64,000 nucleotides of DNA. Origin: Pseudomonadota bacterium (GTDB taxonomy: Bacteria; Pseudomonadota; Gammaproteobacteria; Competibacterales; Competibacteraceae). The stretch lies in assembly GCA_022709365.1 (NCBI GenBank), contig JAKLIY010000015.1, positions 1 through 64,000 of the forward strand, given 5' to 3'. Shown piece by piece: positions 9,265-18,726 of the stretch (position 1 is the stretch's first letter; every line of letters starts with the position of its first letter). The notes below the pieces were generated by a model that did not search any database, had not been told where the DNA came from, and saw only the letters and a list, made by a program, of their open reading frames with translations. The translations under genes and the position numbers were made by a program.

Positions 9265-11283
9265 TTACGGGCTACTCGCTACGGACATCCGCCGTTCCAG
9301 GGCCGCCACGATTCCGGCAAATTCACCGGTGAACTCCGCCTGGCGACGATTCACGGCGCCAGCCAATACCAATCGGGTTGCGCCTTCCTCATCCGCCAGC
9401 CAAACCCACAGCCGACGGTAAGCCGTATAGAACATGACGAAGACCCCGATGCTCAACAGGGCGAATCCGAGATAGACCACGACCGCGCCACTGCTCCGGG
9501 TCACCTGCAAGCCAGACGCTTCCACCTGCTGAAACCCGGTCAGTTGCAGATAAAACGGCGATCCATAATTCGGCAGCGCGGCCAGCGCCGACAGGGCATC
9601 GTTGAAAAACGCCTCTTCGCGCTCGTTAATCCCCTGCTCAACCGCCATACCTTCCTCGCGCAGCACTTCGACGAAAATCTCTGCCAAGCTATCGCGCACG
9701 ATATTGAGATACAGCGTCGTCGCTTCCTGCAATCGATCAGCCGGCACCACCGTTCTGGCCCGTTCCGCAACCGCATTGAAACCACCCTGGGTCACCAACT
9801 CCATCAGACTCAGGCGCACTCGGTTGAAATCACGCTGGAAATCAGCACTTTCACCGGAAGGAACCGACCGTTCAAAAAAGCTCTGCAACCAGTCGCCATC
9901 ACGCAACCGGGCGTTGAAGCGCAAAAACCGCTCGGGACTGCTTTTAGCATCCGCCGGGATGTGCAGGTAGGTTAACGGATCGCCGGGCCGGGCGCGCATC
10001 CCGCTGATGTAGAACCAGCGGCCCTCCATCTGTACGGGGGCCATATAATTGAAATATTCCCGCGCCTCACCGGTGGCGTCGCGCAATTTAAAACCAAAGC
10101 TCGGCCCGAAATTGCGGAATTGACGGTCGCCGGGCTGGGCATCCGGTTGCGGCAACAGGTTGAACAGCCGGAAATCGTCCAGTTCCAGCGTCAGCGCCCC
10201 GGAAGATCCCCCGACTTTCAAGGTGCCGCCGATTTCGCCTTTGACCTCGACTGCTTGCAACCGAGGCGCAGCCAGCGGCCAGGCTTGCATCTCCAGTTTG
10301 GAACCGCCATCGCCAAAGTCGGACTGGTAGATCGCATAGCCGCGATACACCAGCGGATGATTGACGCGAATGGTCGCCGCCAGTGGCTGATCGCCCAGAT
10401 GGTCCTGATCATGGATCAACACTTCGCTGACAAAGGACTTCGGCTGGCCGGTGTCGTAATAGGCGACCTGGAAATCCTTCAGCTCAATGGCAAACGGCAA
10501 TTCCTGCAAGACGAAACCGTCGCGCACCCGCAGGAAGACGAAATTGGCGGCGGAACCCTCCGGCAACATGACGTTACCGCGAAAGGCGGGGGCTGCTGCG
10601 CCAGGCGTCAGCCGGCTTTCCGGCGGAATGTCGCGGGCAGCCAGATCACGGGTTTCAATCCGCAATTCGCCGCGCCACTCTTTCAGTTTCAGCCATAGAT
10701 TGCCGTCCAGCAACCCCCCAACCCCGATTACGACAATCGCCGTATGGGTCAGCAGATAACCTAGTCGATTGCAGCGGCCCTTCATCGCCGCCACGACCTG
10801 ATGGTCGCCATGATCCGCGATCCGCCAACGGTAGCCCCGGGTCTGGATAACGTCGCGGACCGCCCGTAACACGGTTTCGGAATCCTGATTCGGCAACCGC
10901 CATTCCGCCTGCTGATGAAAACCCCGCAACGAATCCAGGCGAACGCGGGTGCGGAATCGGGTCATCTCCCGCCACAGGATTGGCGTCTGCCGGTAAATAC
11001 AGACGCTGGTCGATAAAATCAGGAAGGCGAGGATGCCAATGAACCAACCGGTACCGTAGACATCGTACAGGTCCAATTGACGAAAGATATCAAACCAGAA
11101 GGGTCCAAACTTGAGAATGTAATCCGGGTACGGCTGATTCTGTTGCAAGACCGTGCCAATCACTGACGCCACCGCCACGACCACCAGCAAGGTAATCGCG
11201 AGGTTCATGGAGCCAAAGAATTCCAGCAGCACCCATCGCAGGGTGCGCCGACGGGAAGGTTGACAAGCGGCGGTATCGTTCAC
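9265..11283 (-). CDS. resB: System II cytochrome c biogenesis protein ResB (Ccs1)
   Basis: A 672-aa partner of CcsA. Hydrophobic segments lie near residues 20-40, 75-95, 165-185 and 615-640, with a large periplasmic domain between the third and fourth, the ResB layout. 'LLEFFGSMNLAITLLVVVAV' opens the first helix. The start is GTG at 11283 with no clear Shine-Dalgarno. It lies downstream of cytochrome c4, a plausible client, and upstream of ccsA. Presence of resB/ccsA points to system II cytochrome c maturation here, as opposed to the Ccm (system I) route of many enteric bacteria. Confidence 0.94.
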   Translation of the reverse strand: MNDTAACQPSRRRTLRWVLLEFFGSMNLAITLLVVVAVASVIGTVLQQNQPYPDYILKFGPFWFDIFRQLDLYDVYGTGWFIGILAFLILSTSVCIYRQTPILWREMTRFRTRVRLDSLRGFHQQAEWRLPNQDSETVLRAVRDVIQTRGYRWRIADHGDHQVVAAMKGRCNRLGYLLTHTAIVVIGVGGLLDGNLWLKLKEWRGELRIETRDLAARDIPPESRLTPGAAAPAFRGNVMLPEGSAANFVFLRVRDGFVLQELPFAIELKDFQVAYYDTGQPKSFVSEVLIHDQDHLGDQPLAATIRVNHPLVYRGYAIYQSDFGDGGSKLEMQAWPLAAPRLQAVEVKGEIGGTLKVGGSSGALTLELDDFRLFNLLPQPDAQPGDRQFRNFGPSFGFKLRDATGEAREYFNYMAPVQMEGRWFYISGMRARPGDPLTYLHIPADAKSSPERFLRFNARLRDGDWLQSFFERSVPSGESADFQRDFNRVRLSLMELVTQGGFNAVAERARTVVPADRLQEATTLYLNIVRDSLAEIFVEVLREEGMAVEQGINEREEAFFNDALSALAALPNYGSPFYLQLTGFQQVEASGLQVTRSSGAVVVYLGFALLSIGVFVMFYTAYRRLWVWLADEEGATRLVLAGAVNRRQAEFTGEFAGIVAALERRMSVASSP

Positions 11284-11381
11284 GGCAGGGTTTTTAATGT
11301 AGAGGCGAATGCCTGACTGTGACCCGGCCGGCGGCTATCCGTTCACCCGTTGGGACCTGCGGACCATCGATTCCACAAACA

Positions 11382-11403
11382 AGGGCGGCCAAACAGCCGC
11401 CCT
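11382..11403 (-). terminator. Hairpin terminator after cytochrome c4
   Basis: A perfect 8-bp stem (AGGGCGGC paired with GCCGCCCT) with a 6-base loop, followed on the minus strand by TGTTTGTGG. It lies about 48 bases past the cytochrome c4 stop. The T-run is interrupted, so some readthrough into resB is possible. Confidence 0.6.
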
Positions 11404-11451
11404 CAGGTTCAAGCCAAGGTTACACGCCCGGTTCGACCGGGTCTTGATTGA

Positions 11452-12060
11452 CTATTGCAAGCCCTGGATATAGGACGACACCGCCTTGATTTCCTGGTCG
11501 GTCATCTTGGCGGCGTTCTGCCGCATCATTTGACCCGCGTCATTAGCGCGTTCCATGGCGCGGAAAGCCTTGAGTTGCAATTCAACGTAATCGGCATGCT
11601 GGCCAGCGAGCGTCGGGAATTTGGCCGCAGGATTGCCCGCGCCGGTCGCGCCATGGCAAGCCATACAGGCCGACACGCCACTGTTCAGATTGCCGCCACG
11701 GAAGACTGCTTCGCCGGCGGGGGCCAAGGCCGGATCCGCCGCGCTGCGGGCGATCTGCTGCGAAGCATAGAAAGCCGCCAGATCCTCCATATCCTGCGGG
11801 CTGAGGGGCGCCACCATGCCCACCATGATGGCATTCACGCGGGTGCCGCTCTTAAACTCCATCAACTGCTTGGTCAGATAATCAGCGCTCTGCCCCGCCA
11901 GTTTGGGATATTGCGGATTGGTGCTATTACCATCCGGATTGTGGCAAGCCGCGCAGGTTGCGGACTTGGCTTTGCCGGCGGCGGCGTCGCCAGCGGCCCA
12001 TGCAGCGGTCGCGGAACCGAGCAGCGCGCACGTCGCGGCGATCACAACGAGTTTTTTCAT
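11452..12060 (-). CDS. Diheme cytochrome c4
   Basis: A 202-aa periplasmic electron carrier with two c-type domains. A signal peptide (residues 1-23, cleaved after AWA-A) precedes the first heme site CAACH (36-40) and the second CMACH (132-136). Each half ends in a similar helix, reflecting the internal duplication of c4 cytochromes. AGGAG lies about ten bases before the ATG. It diverges from engB, an arrangement also found in Pseudomonas. It probably passes electrons to a terminal oxidase. Confidence 0.93.
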   Translation of the reverse strand: MKKLVVIAATCALLGSATAAWAAGDAAAGKAKSATCAACHNPDGNSTNPQYPKLAGQSADYLTKQLMEFKSGTRVNAIMVGMVAPLSPQDMEDLAAFYASQQIARSAADPALAPAGEAVFRGGNLNSGVSACMACHGATGAGNPAAKFPTLAGQHADYVELQLKAFRAMERANDAGQMMRQNAAKMTDQEIKAVSSYIQGLQ

Positions 12061-12215
12061 TTTTGGAAGGCTCCTGTACGATGACGGTATTCGGCTCAGG
12101 CGACCTGCCGCCGACGCAGATTAAAGAGTAGCGCGGGCCGGCGGACGAGTCTCGCTTGGTCAAGGCGGAATTCATGGTTGCGTGAATTCGATCCGCCCCG
12201 CGCAAACGGCGCTTT

Positions 12216-12244
12216 TATATACCAGTTTCGGCCCTCAAGTTCAA
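12216..12244 (-). promoter_or_regulatory. Candidate sigma70 promoter of cytochrome c4
   Basis: On the minus strand TTGAAC and TATATA are separated by 17 bases, pointing to cytochrome c4 about 150 bases downstream. The -35 box overlaps the engB start codon (12244), so the two divergent genes may interfere with each other. Confidence 0.45.
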
Positions 12245-12885
12245 TGAAAAACCCTGATAAATCTACTCCCTTTCAGTCCATGACTGCCGCTGCCACCCGC
12301 TATCGGGCCGCTAATTTTTTAAGCAGCGTCAATATGTTAGAACAACTACCGCCCGACACGGGTCAGGAAGTGGCCTTTGCGGGTCGTTCCAACGCTGGCA
12401 AGTCCAACGCCCTCAATCTGTTGACTGGTCAGCACCAGCTTGCCCGGGTCAGCAAGACGCCAGGCCGCACCCAAATGATCAATTTCTTCCAAGTAGAAGC
12501 AGAACGCTATCTCGTAGATTTGCCCGGGTACGGCTATGCCCGGGTGCCCGAGGCGATTCGGCGCCACTGGGGTGCGTTACTGGAGCGCTATCTGCGCGAG
12601 CGGATGGCCCTGCGCGGTCTACTGCTACTGATGGATATCCGCCATCCGCTGACTGAGTTGGATCAGCGGCTGCTGGATTGCTGTGTCGCTCGGGCACTGC
12701 CTGCGCATCTCCTGTTGACCAAAGCCGACAAACTGAGTCGGGGCGCGGCGAAGAGCGTGCTGCAACAGGTGCAAAAAACGCTGTACAGTGACTACCCGCA
12801 AGCCACCGCTCAACTGTTCTCCGCGCAAAATGGTCAGGGTATCGATGAAGCCCATCAACGGCTAGACGAATGGTTGGGGTATTAG
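12244..12885 (+). CDS. engB: Ribosome biogenesis GTPase EngB (YihA/YsxC)
   Basis: A 213-aa essential GTPase acting in large-subunit ribosome assembly. G1 is GRSNAGKS (residues 47-54), followed by the switch region 'RTQMINFFQ', G3 DLPGYG near 93 and G4 TKADK near 160. I start at the ATG at 12244 (MKNPDKSTPF); an ATG at 12280 (MTAAATRY) would also give a complete domain. The extra upstream frame to 12178 has no family match. It is the only plus-strand gene in the first 17 kb and diverges from cytochrome c4. Confidence 0.93.
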   Translation: MKNPDKSTPFQSMTAAATRYRAANFLSSVNMLEQLPPDTGQEVAFAGRSNAGKSNALNLLTGQHQLARVSKTPGRTQMINFFQVEAERYLVDLPGYGYARVPEAIRRHWGALLERYLRERMALRGLLLLMDIRHPLTELDQRLLDCCVARALPAHLLLTKADKLSRGAAKSVLQQVQKTLYSDYPQATAQLFSAQNGQGIDEAHQRLDEWLGY

Positions 12886-12905
12886 CAGTTCCGACCACGG
12901 ACCCT

Positions 12906-13652
12906 TTACCCGCCCCGGATTGAGGGTGGATGATCCGGCATCACCCGCCAGCCCTTCGCCAGCAGCCGCGCCTGCAACGCCTGACTGACCAGTTGGCCGA
13001 TCCGCTCCAGAAACAAGGTGCCGACGCCGGGATGAAAACGGTTGGCGTCGCGGCTGCCGACCACCAGCAGACCATGCCAGATCTCCCCGTCCAGCGGGAT
13101 CAGCGCTGCCGAAGCCGCGTCGCCGACCCCCTCGCTAAACAGCGCCGCCGCCTGCTCCAGACTCAATCGGCCACATTGCGGACGACCGGCGCGAAAGACC
13201 GCATCAAATAGCCCCACCACGTCGGGGCGCAACCATTCCCCCACTGCACTCAAACCTGCCGCTGGCGGTGCGGCTAAACACAGCGCCACGCAATCGGCTT
13301 TGAACTCGTCGCGCAAAATCGCCTTGACGCCGTGCAGCAGTTCATCCAGACCGCCCCGCGCATCGAGCAAACCCAGCGCCAGGCGTTGCACCCGCTCCGC
13401 CAGCCGGTCGTTATCCCGGGCGATATCCACCAGCTCCAGCAACTTGTCGTGCAGGCGCTGACTGCGCTCTCGCAACAGACGATTCTGATATTCCAGTAAC
13501 GACACTGCCGGACGGCAGGGATGGGGAATACGCAGGGTTTCAACCAACTCAGGATAACGGATGAAAAATTCGGGATGGTCGCGCAACCAGGCGACCACGT
13601 CCGCTTCGAAGGCCGAATCATCCAGCGGCATTTCCCCAGCCTCGTTCACCAT
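12906..13652 (-). CDS. DUF484 family protein
   Basis: A 248-aa cytoplasmic protein with a GAF-like fold in family members. The N-terminal '[20 protein letters not shown]' is the DUF484 hallmark, followed by a coiled-coil segment (about residues 50-90). The ATG at 13652 overlaps the dapF stop by seven bases, so translation is coupled. In many gammaproteobacteria DUF484 lies between dapF and xerC. Here xerC is absent and engB lies beyond, which marks a local rearrangement. The family function is not established. Confidence 0.9.
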   Translation of the reverse strand: MVNEAGEMPLDDSAFEADVVAWLRDHPEFFIRYPELVETLRIPHPCRPAVSLLEYQNRLLRERSQRLHDKLLELVDIARDNDRLAERVQRLALGLLDARGGLDELLHGVKAILRDEFKADCVALCLAAPPAAGLSAVGEWLRPDVVGLFDAVFRAGRPQCGRLSLEQAAALFSEGVGDAASAALIPLDGEIWHGLLVVGSRDANRFHPGVGTLFLERIGQLVSQALQARLLAKGWRVMPDHPPSIRGG

Positions 13653-14473
13653 GCGATCCACCCGTCGAAGACCGTCGTTGCCGGGCCGGTCATCCTCACC
13701 GCCTGGCCTTCCGCCCACTCAATAGTCAACGCGCCGCCCGGCAACTCGACCCGCACCGTTGGCCCCAGCCGACCCCATAATCGACCGGCGACCACTGCCG
13801 CGCACGCGCCGCTGCCGCAGGCCAGCGTCTCACCGGCACCACGTTCAAACACCCGCAAGCGGATATGGTTCGGGGCCACGATCTGCATGAAACCGACGTT
13901 GGTGCGTTGAGGAAAGCGGCCATGCCGCTCCAGCAGCGGCCCCAGATGCTCGACGGGGGCCTGGTCCACATCATCGACCCGCAGCACTGCATGAGGATTG
14001 CCCATCGACACAGCGCCGATCTCCAGATCCACGCCATCGGCGGCGATCAGATAACGCGGGGCGCGCTCATCAGCAAAGAAGGGAATGTCTACAGGCTCCA
14101 AGCGCGGCTGGCCCATGTCCACCGCCACCTGACCATCCGCTTGGAGGTGCAACTGCAAGCGTCCGGTCAGGGTTTCCACACAGAGATCATTCCGGTCGGT
14201 CAACCCTTGGTCGCGGACGAAACGGGCCAGACAGCGCGCGCCGTTGCCACACTGTCCGACCTCGCCGCCATCGGCGTTGAAAATGCGGTAACGAAAATCC
14301 ACCTCCGCCGATTCAGTGGCTTCTACCAGCAACACCTGGTCGCAGCCCACGCCAAAGCGGCGATCCGCCAGCAACCGAATGCGCTCGGCATTCAGCGCCA
14401 CCGTCTGGCGGATGCCGTCGATCACCACGAAATCGTTGCCCAATCCCTGCATTTTAGTGAAATGGAGTTTCAT
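13646..14473 (-). CDS. dapF: Diaminopimelate epimerase
   Basis: A 275-aa PLP-independent epimerase converting LL- to meso-diaminopimelate for peptidoglycan and lysine. Both catalytic cysteines are visible: Cys75 in '[13 protein letters not shown]' and Cys219 in '[11 protein letters not shown]'. The start '[20 protein letters not shown]' is the family's usual one. It shares a direction with lysA (upstream) and DUF484 (overlapping, downstream), giving a lysine/DAP block. Confidence 0.97.
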   Translation of the reverse strand: MKLHFTKMQGLGNDFVVIDGIRQTVALNAERIRLLADRRFGVGCDQVLLVEATESAEVDFRYRIFNADGGEVGQCGNGARCLARFVRDQGLTDRNDLCVETLTGRLQLHLQADGQVAVDMGQPRLEPVDIPFFADERAPRYLIAADGVDLEIGAVSMGNPHAVLRVDDVDQAPVEHLGPLLERHGRFPQRTNVGFMQIVAPNHIRLRVFERGAGETLACGSGACAAVVAGRLWGRLGPTVRVELPGGALTIEWAEGQAVRMTGPATTVFDGWIAW

Positions 14474-14541
14474 GGAAGTCCGCTCCCTCCCCCAACAGGA
14501 GAAGCACTGGAATAGGGAAACCCATCGCCGTCATGGAACGT

Positions 14542-16092
14542 TCAGCCCCGACCGGTCCAGGCAATCTTGTATAAATCCAGCCGCCGGTCGCGGAAGTTGC
14601 GCACGCTGCCATGCATGCGCATTTCCTTGAGATTGTCCAAATCCAGATCGACGATCAAGGTCATTTCAGTATTCGGCGTCGCTTCGGCAGCGATGGCGTC
14701 GTGCGGGAAGGCGAAATCGGACGGGGTAAACACCGCCGCCTGGGCGTATTGCATGTCCATGTTTTCCACCTTGGGCAGATTGCCGACGCTGCCGGAAATC
14801 ACCACATAACACTCATTTTCGATAGCCCGCGCCTGCGCACAACGCCGCACCCGCAGATAGGCATTCTTGGTATCGGTCCAGAACGGGACGAACAAAATCT
14901 GCATTCCCAAATCAGCCAGCAGACGCGGCAGCTCGGGAAACTCCACGTCATAGCAAATCAGAATGCCGATCTTGCCGACATCGAGTTCGAATACCCGTAG
15001 CGAATCACCGCCCTGCAAACCCCAATAGGCGCGCTCGTCCGGGGTAATATGCAGTTTGGATTGCGTATCCCAGGTGCCATCGCGCCGGCACAGATACGCC
15101 GCGTTGTACAAAACGCCGTCGTGGTATTCCGGCATGCTGCCGGCAATGATGTTGACATTATAGGCCACCGCCATCTGCACGATGGCCTCGCGCAACGGAT
15201 CAGTAAATTCCGCCAACTGGCGGACCGCTTCCGCCGTGTTGCGCTGGTTGAAGCCGGCCATCAGCGGGCCATTGAAAAACTCCGGAAACAGCACGATGTC
15301 AGTTTTATAGCCGGCCACCGCGTCAACGAAGTATTCAACTTGCTGCAGGAAATCTTCGAGCGAAGAAGTCTGGCGCATCTGCCATTGCACTGCGCCGACC
15401 CGCACTACCGACTTGCGCCCGCCGATCAGGACTTCCTTGTCTTCGTAATAAATATTCAGCCATTCCAGCAGCACCGCGTAGGCGCGGGATTCATCGTCAT
15501 CGGGCAGGTAGCCAGTGACGATTTTGCGGACATGAAATTCGTTCGCCAACTGGAAGGTCAGGATCGGATCGACCAGTTCCTTGGCGCGCACCAGCTCCAC
15601 ATACCGTTGCGGAGTCATGTCATGGGCGTATTTGCCATAGCCGGGAATCCGCCCGCCGACGATGATCGCCCGCAGGTTCAGTTTTTCGCACAGTTCCTTG
15701 CGAGCGTCATACAGCCGTCGGCCCAGGCGCATGTCGCGGTAGTCGGGATGGACGAAGATATCGACGCCGTACAGCGTATCGCCGTTGGGATCGTGGGTCG
15801 TCAGATAGCCATCGCCGATGATCTGCCAATAGGTATGACGGTCGCCGTAACGGCCATAGTCAACAATCAGGCTGAGGACCGCCGCCACCACCTTGCCGTT
15901 GTCTTCGATGCAAATTTGCCCTTCCGGGAACCGGGCGATTTGTGAAGCGAACTGTTCGCGGCTCCAGGCCCCGTCCATGTTGTGATAGACCTTCTCCATG
16001 ATTTCCTGGATGTCGCCATAGTCCGACAGGCGCAGATTGCGCAGCCTCAACCGATGCTGAATGGTGTGCTGCTCGCGTTCGGCCAGACTCAT
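14542..16092 (-). CDS. GNAT acetyltransferase - nitrilase-superfamily amidohydrolase fusion
   Basis: A 516-aa two-domain enzyme. Residues about 15-215 form a GNAT N-acetyltransferase, with an acetyl-CoA-binding loop in 'VHPDYRDMRLGRRLYDARKE' (114-133). Residues about 228-515 form a carbon-nitrogen hydrolase with the full triad: Glu271 (FPEFFNG), Lys346 (SKLHITPDE) and Cys380 (ICYDVEFPE). This fusion is known in bacteria, but its substrate is not established. It sits between lysA and dapF, genes that are usually adjacent, so an amide or amine linked to cell-wall or lysine metabolism is possible (inference). Confidence 0.9.
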   Translation of the reverse strand: MSLAEREQHTIQHRLRLRNLRLSDYGDIQEIMEKVYHNMDGAWSREQFASQIARFPEGQICIEDNGKVVAAVLSLIVDYGRYGDRHTYWQIIGDGYLTTHDPNGDTLYGVDIFVHPDYRDMRLGRRLYDARKELCEKLNLRAIIVGGRIPGYGKYAHDMTPQRYVELVRAKELVDPILTFQLANEFHVRKIVTGYLPDDDESRAYAVLLEWLNIYYEDKEVLIGGRKSVVRVGAVQWQMRQTSSLEDFLQQVEYFVDAVAGYKTDIVLFPEFFNGPLMAGFNQRNTAEAVRQLAEFTDPLREAIVQMAVAYNVNIIAGSMPEYHDGVLYNAAYLCRRDGTWDTQSKLHITPDERAYWGLQGGDSLRVFELDVGKIGILICYDVEFPELPRLLADLGMQILFVPFWTDTKNAYLRVRRCAQARAIENECYVVISGSVGNLPKVENMDMQYAQAAVFTPSDFAFPHDAIAAEATPNTEMTLIVDLDLDNLKEMRMHGSVRNFRDRRLDLYKIAWTGRG

Positions 16093-16129
16093 GATGCTCT
16101 CCGGTTGAGGTCGGCGAAATCGGGAATCG

Positions 16130-17377
16130 TCATGTCAATACCGCCTCGCCGACATACAATTCGGCCACTGTCTCCCGACGCCGGACGATTTGAAACCGCT
16201 CGCCATCGACCATCACTTCAGCGGCGCGCGGCCGGGAATTGTAATTGGAACTCATGGCGAAACCGTAGGCCCCAGCGGAGCGCACCGCCAACAAGTCGCC
16301 GGGTTCGATGCTCAGTGCGCGGTCCTTGCCGAGAAAGTCGCCCGTTTCACAGATCGGCCCCACCACGTCATAACGGTGCGGTTCGCCTCCGGGGCGCGGT
16401 TCGACCGGAATGATCTCCTGCCAGGCGGAATAGAGCGCCGGGCGCAACAGATCGTTCATGGCCGCGTCTACCACGGCAAAACTCTTTTCATCGCCCTGCT
16501 TCAACAACTCAACCTGAGTGACCAGAATCCCGGCATTACCGACAATCGCCCGTCCCGGCTCCAGCAGAATTTCATAGGGCAGGCCGCGCAGGCGTTCCAT
16601 GAGTGCGGCGGCATGGTCGGCGGGCAGAGGCGGTTCTTCATCCCGATAGCGAATGCCCAACCCGCCGCCGAGGTCGAGATGATGCAAGCGAATCCCCTGC
16701 TCCGCCAACCGCGCCGCCAGCGCCAGCACCCGATCCAGCGCGTCCACGAATGGGGCGACCTGGGTCAGTTGCGAACCGATGTGGCAGTCCACGCCAATAA
16801 CGTCGAGATGCGGCGAGGCGGCGACTTGACCGTAGAGCACCATCGCCTGCTCTGGATCAATGCCAAACTTGTTTTTTTTCAGGCCGGTGGAGATGTAGGG
16901 ATGGGTCTGAGCATCCACGTCGGGGTTGATGCGCAGTGAAACCGGCGCCTGCTGACCCTGCGCCGCCGCAACTTGTTCCAGCAAATCCAGCTCTGCGGCG
17001 GATTCGACATTGAAGCAGCGAATCCCGACTTGCAGCGCCCGCGCCAGTTCATCGCGGCGTTTGCCGACACCGGAAAAGACGATCTTGCCGGGATCGCCGC
17101 CCGCCGCCAGCACCCGCTCCAGTTCCCCGCCGGATACGATGTCGAAACCGGAGCCGAGCCGGGCCAGCAGGTTCAACACCGCCAGATTGCTGTTGGCCTT
17201 GACCGCGTAGCAAATCAGATGAGGATGACTGCCGAAAGCGCGGTCGAAAGCGCGCCAGTGCCGTTCAATCGTCGCACGGGAGTAGATGTAGCAGGGTGTG
17301 CCGACCGCCGCTGCGATGTCTGCGACCGGTACGTCTTCGGCGTATAGCCGCCCATTGCGATACAAAAAATAATCCAT
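16130..17377 (-). CDS. lysA: Diaminopimelate decarboxylase
   Basis: A 415-aa PLP enzyme making L-lysine from meso-DAP. The PLP lysine is Lys60 in 'ICYAVKANSNLAVL'. 'HIGSQL' near 197, the glycine-rich 'LDLGGGLGIRY' and 'LEPGRAIVGNAG' near 280 bind phosphate and substrate. The C-terminal 'GPICETGDFLGKDR' supplies the second-subunit Cys. The start ATG at 17377 follows the lptM stop by three bases, so the two genes are one transcript. Confidence 0.97.
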   Translation of the reverse strand: MDYFLYRNGRLYAEDVPVADIAAAVGTPCYIYSRATIERHWRAFDRAFGSHPHLICYAVKANSNLAVLNLLARLGSGFDIVSGGELERVLAAGGDPGKIVFSGVGKRRDELARALQVGIRCFNVESAAELDLLEQVAAAQGQQAPVSLRINPDVDAQTHPYISTGLKKNKFGIDPEQAMVLYGQVAASPHLDVIGVDCHIGSQLTQVAPFVDALDRVLALAARLAEQGIRLHHLDLGGGLGIRYRDEEPPLPADHAAALMERLRGLPYEILLEPGRAIVGNAGILVTQVELLKQGDEKSFAVVDAAMNDLLRPALYSAWQEIIPVEPRPGGEPHRYDVVGPICETGDFLGKDRALSIEPGDLLAVRSAGAYGFAMSSNYNSRPRAAEVMVDGERFQIVRRRETVAELYVGEAVLT

Positions 17378-17380
17378 GAT

Positions 17381-17530
17381 TCAGGGCTTCAGCGGCGGAT
17401 TCTGTGGGGCGGAAGCCGCCGGCGGCGCTTTCGCTTCAGGCAGGTACAAGGGTCCTTTCTGGCCGCAACCGGACAGAAGAACCGCCAGCCACAGTCCGAT
17501 CAACGCCATTCCCGGACGAAAGGTGAGCAT
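17381..17530 (-). CDS. lptM: LptM-type small lipoprotein (YifL/LppL)
   Basis: A 49-aa lipoprotein. The signal segment ends in the lipobox LLSGC with the acylated Cys at residue 22, followed by the family signature GCGQKGPLYLP and a Pro/Ala-rich tail. AGGAG lies five bases before the ATG at 17530. LptM is known to assist maturation of the LPS translocon LptDE, and it precedes lysA in many gammaproteobacteria, exactly as here (three bases apart). Confidence 0.92.
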   Translation of the reverse strand: MLTFRPGMALIGLWLAVLLSGCGQKGPLYLPEAKAPPAASAPQNPPLKP

Positions 17531-17669
17531 AACAACTCCTCAAAATCGAGAACACGGCAACAAGGTCGCCAGTATAGCGCGCATTCATCAGCCGGTCGCG
17601 CCTTGACAAGCCGAGATGCTTTGCGGCTAATGCTGATCATTCCCATCTATCTTGGCGAGAACTGCACGA

Positions 17670-18353
17670 ATGACCGACCTGCCATTGACCACTGTAGAAA
17701 TTGAACCGACGGGTTCCGTCCGCTCCAGCGTGATCTGGATGCACGGCCTGGGCGCTGATGCCCATGATTTTGAACCCATCGTTCCGGAACTGCGTCTGCC
17801 GGAAGCGCTAGGCGTCCGCTTTGTCTTTCCCAACGCCCCGATCCGTCCCGTGACTATTAATAACGGGATGCGGATGCGCGCCTGGTATGACGTGCTGAGC
17901 CTCGACCTGCCGCGCCAGGAAGACCCCGATGGCGTCTATGCTTCCGAACGGGCGATTTACGCACTATTAGAACGGGAGAAGCAACGCGGCGTATCGGCAG
18001 ACCGTATCGTCCTGGCAGGCTTCTCGCAAGGCGGAGCAATGGCGTTGCATACCGGATTACGCTATCCGGAGCGGCTGGCCGGCATTCTGGCCCTGTCCTG
18101 CTATCTTCCCCTGGCCAGCCGACTCCATAGCGAACGTCGGCCAGCGAATCAGACGACGCCGATTTTTATGGCCCACGGCGATTACGACGCCGTCATCCCA
18201 ATGCGCTACGGTCAGCAAAGCGCCGAGGCGTTGGAGGGTTTAGGTTACCCCGTCGAATGGAGCGACTACGGCATGGGCCATGAAGTGTGCTTTCAGGAAA
18301 TCCGCGACATTGCCGCATGGCTACAACAGGTGCTGGCTGCGCCGACAGTCTGA
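17670..18353 (+). CDS. Alpha/beta-hydrolase, carboxylesterase/phospholipase family
   Basis: A 227-aa serine hydrolase. The start ATG at 17670 gives MTDLPLTTVE; a TTG at 17652 is possible but less likely. The oxyanion-side 'VIWMHGLGAD' is near residue 22, the nucleophile Ser119 is in GFSQGG, Asp is in 'HGDYDAVIP' near 174 and His in 'YGMGHEV' near 208. The family includes acyl-protein thioesterases and EstB-type carboxylesterases, which favour short acyl esters. It appears to be a single-gene unit. Confidence 0.92.
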   Translation: MTDLPLTTVEIEPTGSVRSSVIWMHGLGADAHDFEPIVPELRLPEALGVRFVFPNAPIRPVTINNGMRMRAWYDVLSLDLPRQEDPDGVYASERAIYALLEREKQRGVSADRIVLAGFSQGGAMALHTGLRYPERLAGILALSCYLPLASRLHSERRPANQTTPIFMAHGDYDAVIPMRYGQQSAEALEGLGYPVEWSDYGMGHEVCFQEIRDIAAWLQQVLAAPTV

Positions 18354-18493
18354 CGCTCACGGAAAGCAACGCTACCGATGGGTGTTCAACCCAAATGGCG
18401 ACTCATCGCGGGAGGGCTGTTGTGGTATAAGGGTCGAAGCGACAGGGGGCTTACGCAGACCCGGAAAGTTCCGGAATCAATCCCCCGGAAAGC

Positions 18494-18520
18494 AAAAGGC
18501 CCGGTTTTTGACCGGGCCTT
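18494..18520 (-). terminator. Rho-independent terminator of tRNA-Leu
   Basis: An 8-bp core stem (GGCCCGGT paired with ACCGGGCC) extended by A-T pairs, with a 5-base loop. On the minus strand it is followed by TTTTGCTTT. It lies ten bases past the tRNA 3' end. The stem could also stop plus-strand transcription from the esterase, but with a poorer T-run. Confidence 0.8.
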
Positions 18521-18529
18521 GCTGAAATT

Positions 18530-18616
18530 TGGTGCCGAAGAGAGGACTTGAACCTCCACTGGGTTTCCCCAACTAAGACCTGAACCTAGCGCGTCTACCA
18601 ATTCCGCCACTTCGGC
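18530..18616 (-). tRNA. tRNA-Leu (anticodon CAG)
   Basis: 87 nt including an encoded CCA end. The acceptor stem GCCGAAG pairs with CTTCGGC. The D-arm is GTGGCGGAATTGGTAGACGC, the anticodon loop is TTCAGGT (CAG, reading CUG), and a long variable arm (GTTGGGGAAACCCAGT) marks a class II tRNA. The T-arm GAGGTTCAAGTCCTC is intact. No integrase or attachment-site duplication is seen beside it. Confidence 0.95.
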
Positions 18617-18653
18617 TTTGCGTCCAACCACCCTGTGGCGGCGACGGAAGCGC

Positions 18654-18682
18654 AATATACGGATTGACCTCCAAACTGTCAA
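18654..18682 (-). promoter_or_regulatory. Sigma70 promoter of tRNA-Leu
   Basis: On the minus strand a perfect -35 TTGACA, a 17-base spacer, and -10 TATATT, with the predicted start about 30 bases before the tRNA. The -10 is followed by the G/C-rich discriminator GCGCTTCCG, typical of stable-RNA promoters under stringent control. Confidence 0.85.
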
Positions 18683-18726
18683 CCGATTCCCTTCCTCTTT
18701 CTGCAATGTTTCTATAGCTATCTGAA

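Noticed and set aside
18530..18616. tRNA-Leu as an integration site of a genomic island
   Set aside because: No integrase and no duplicated tRNA 3' end within view; flanking genes (esterase, rnr-rlmB) are ordinary.
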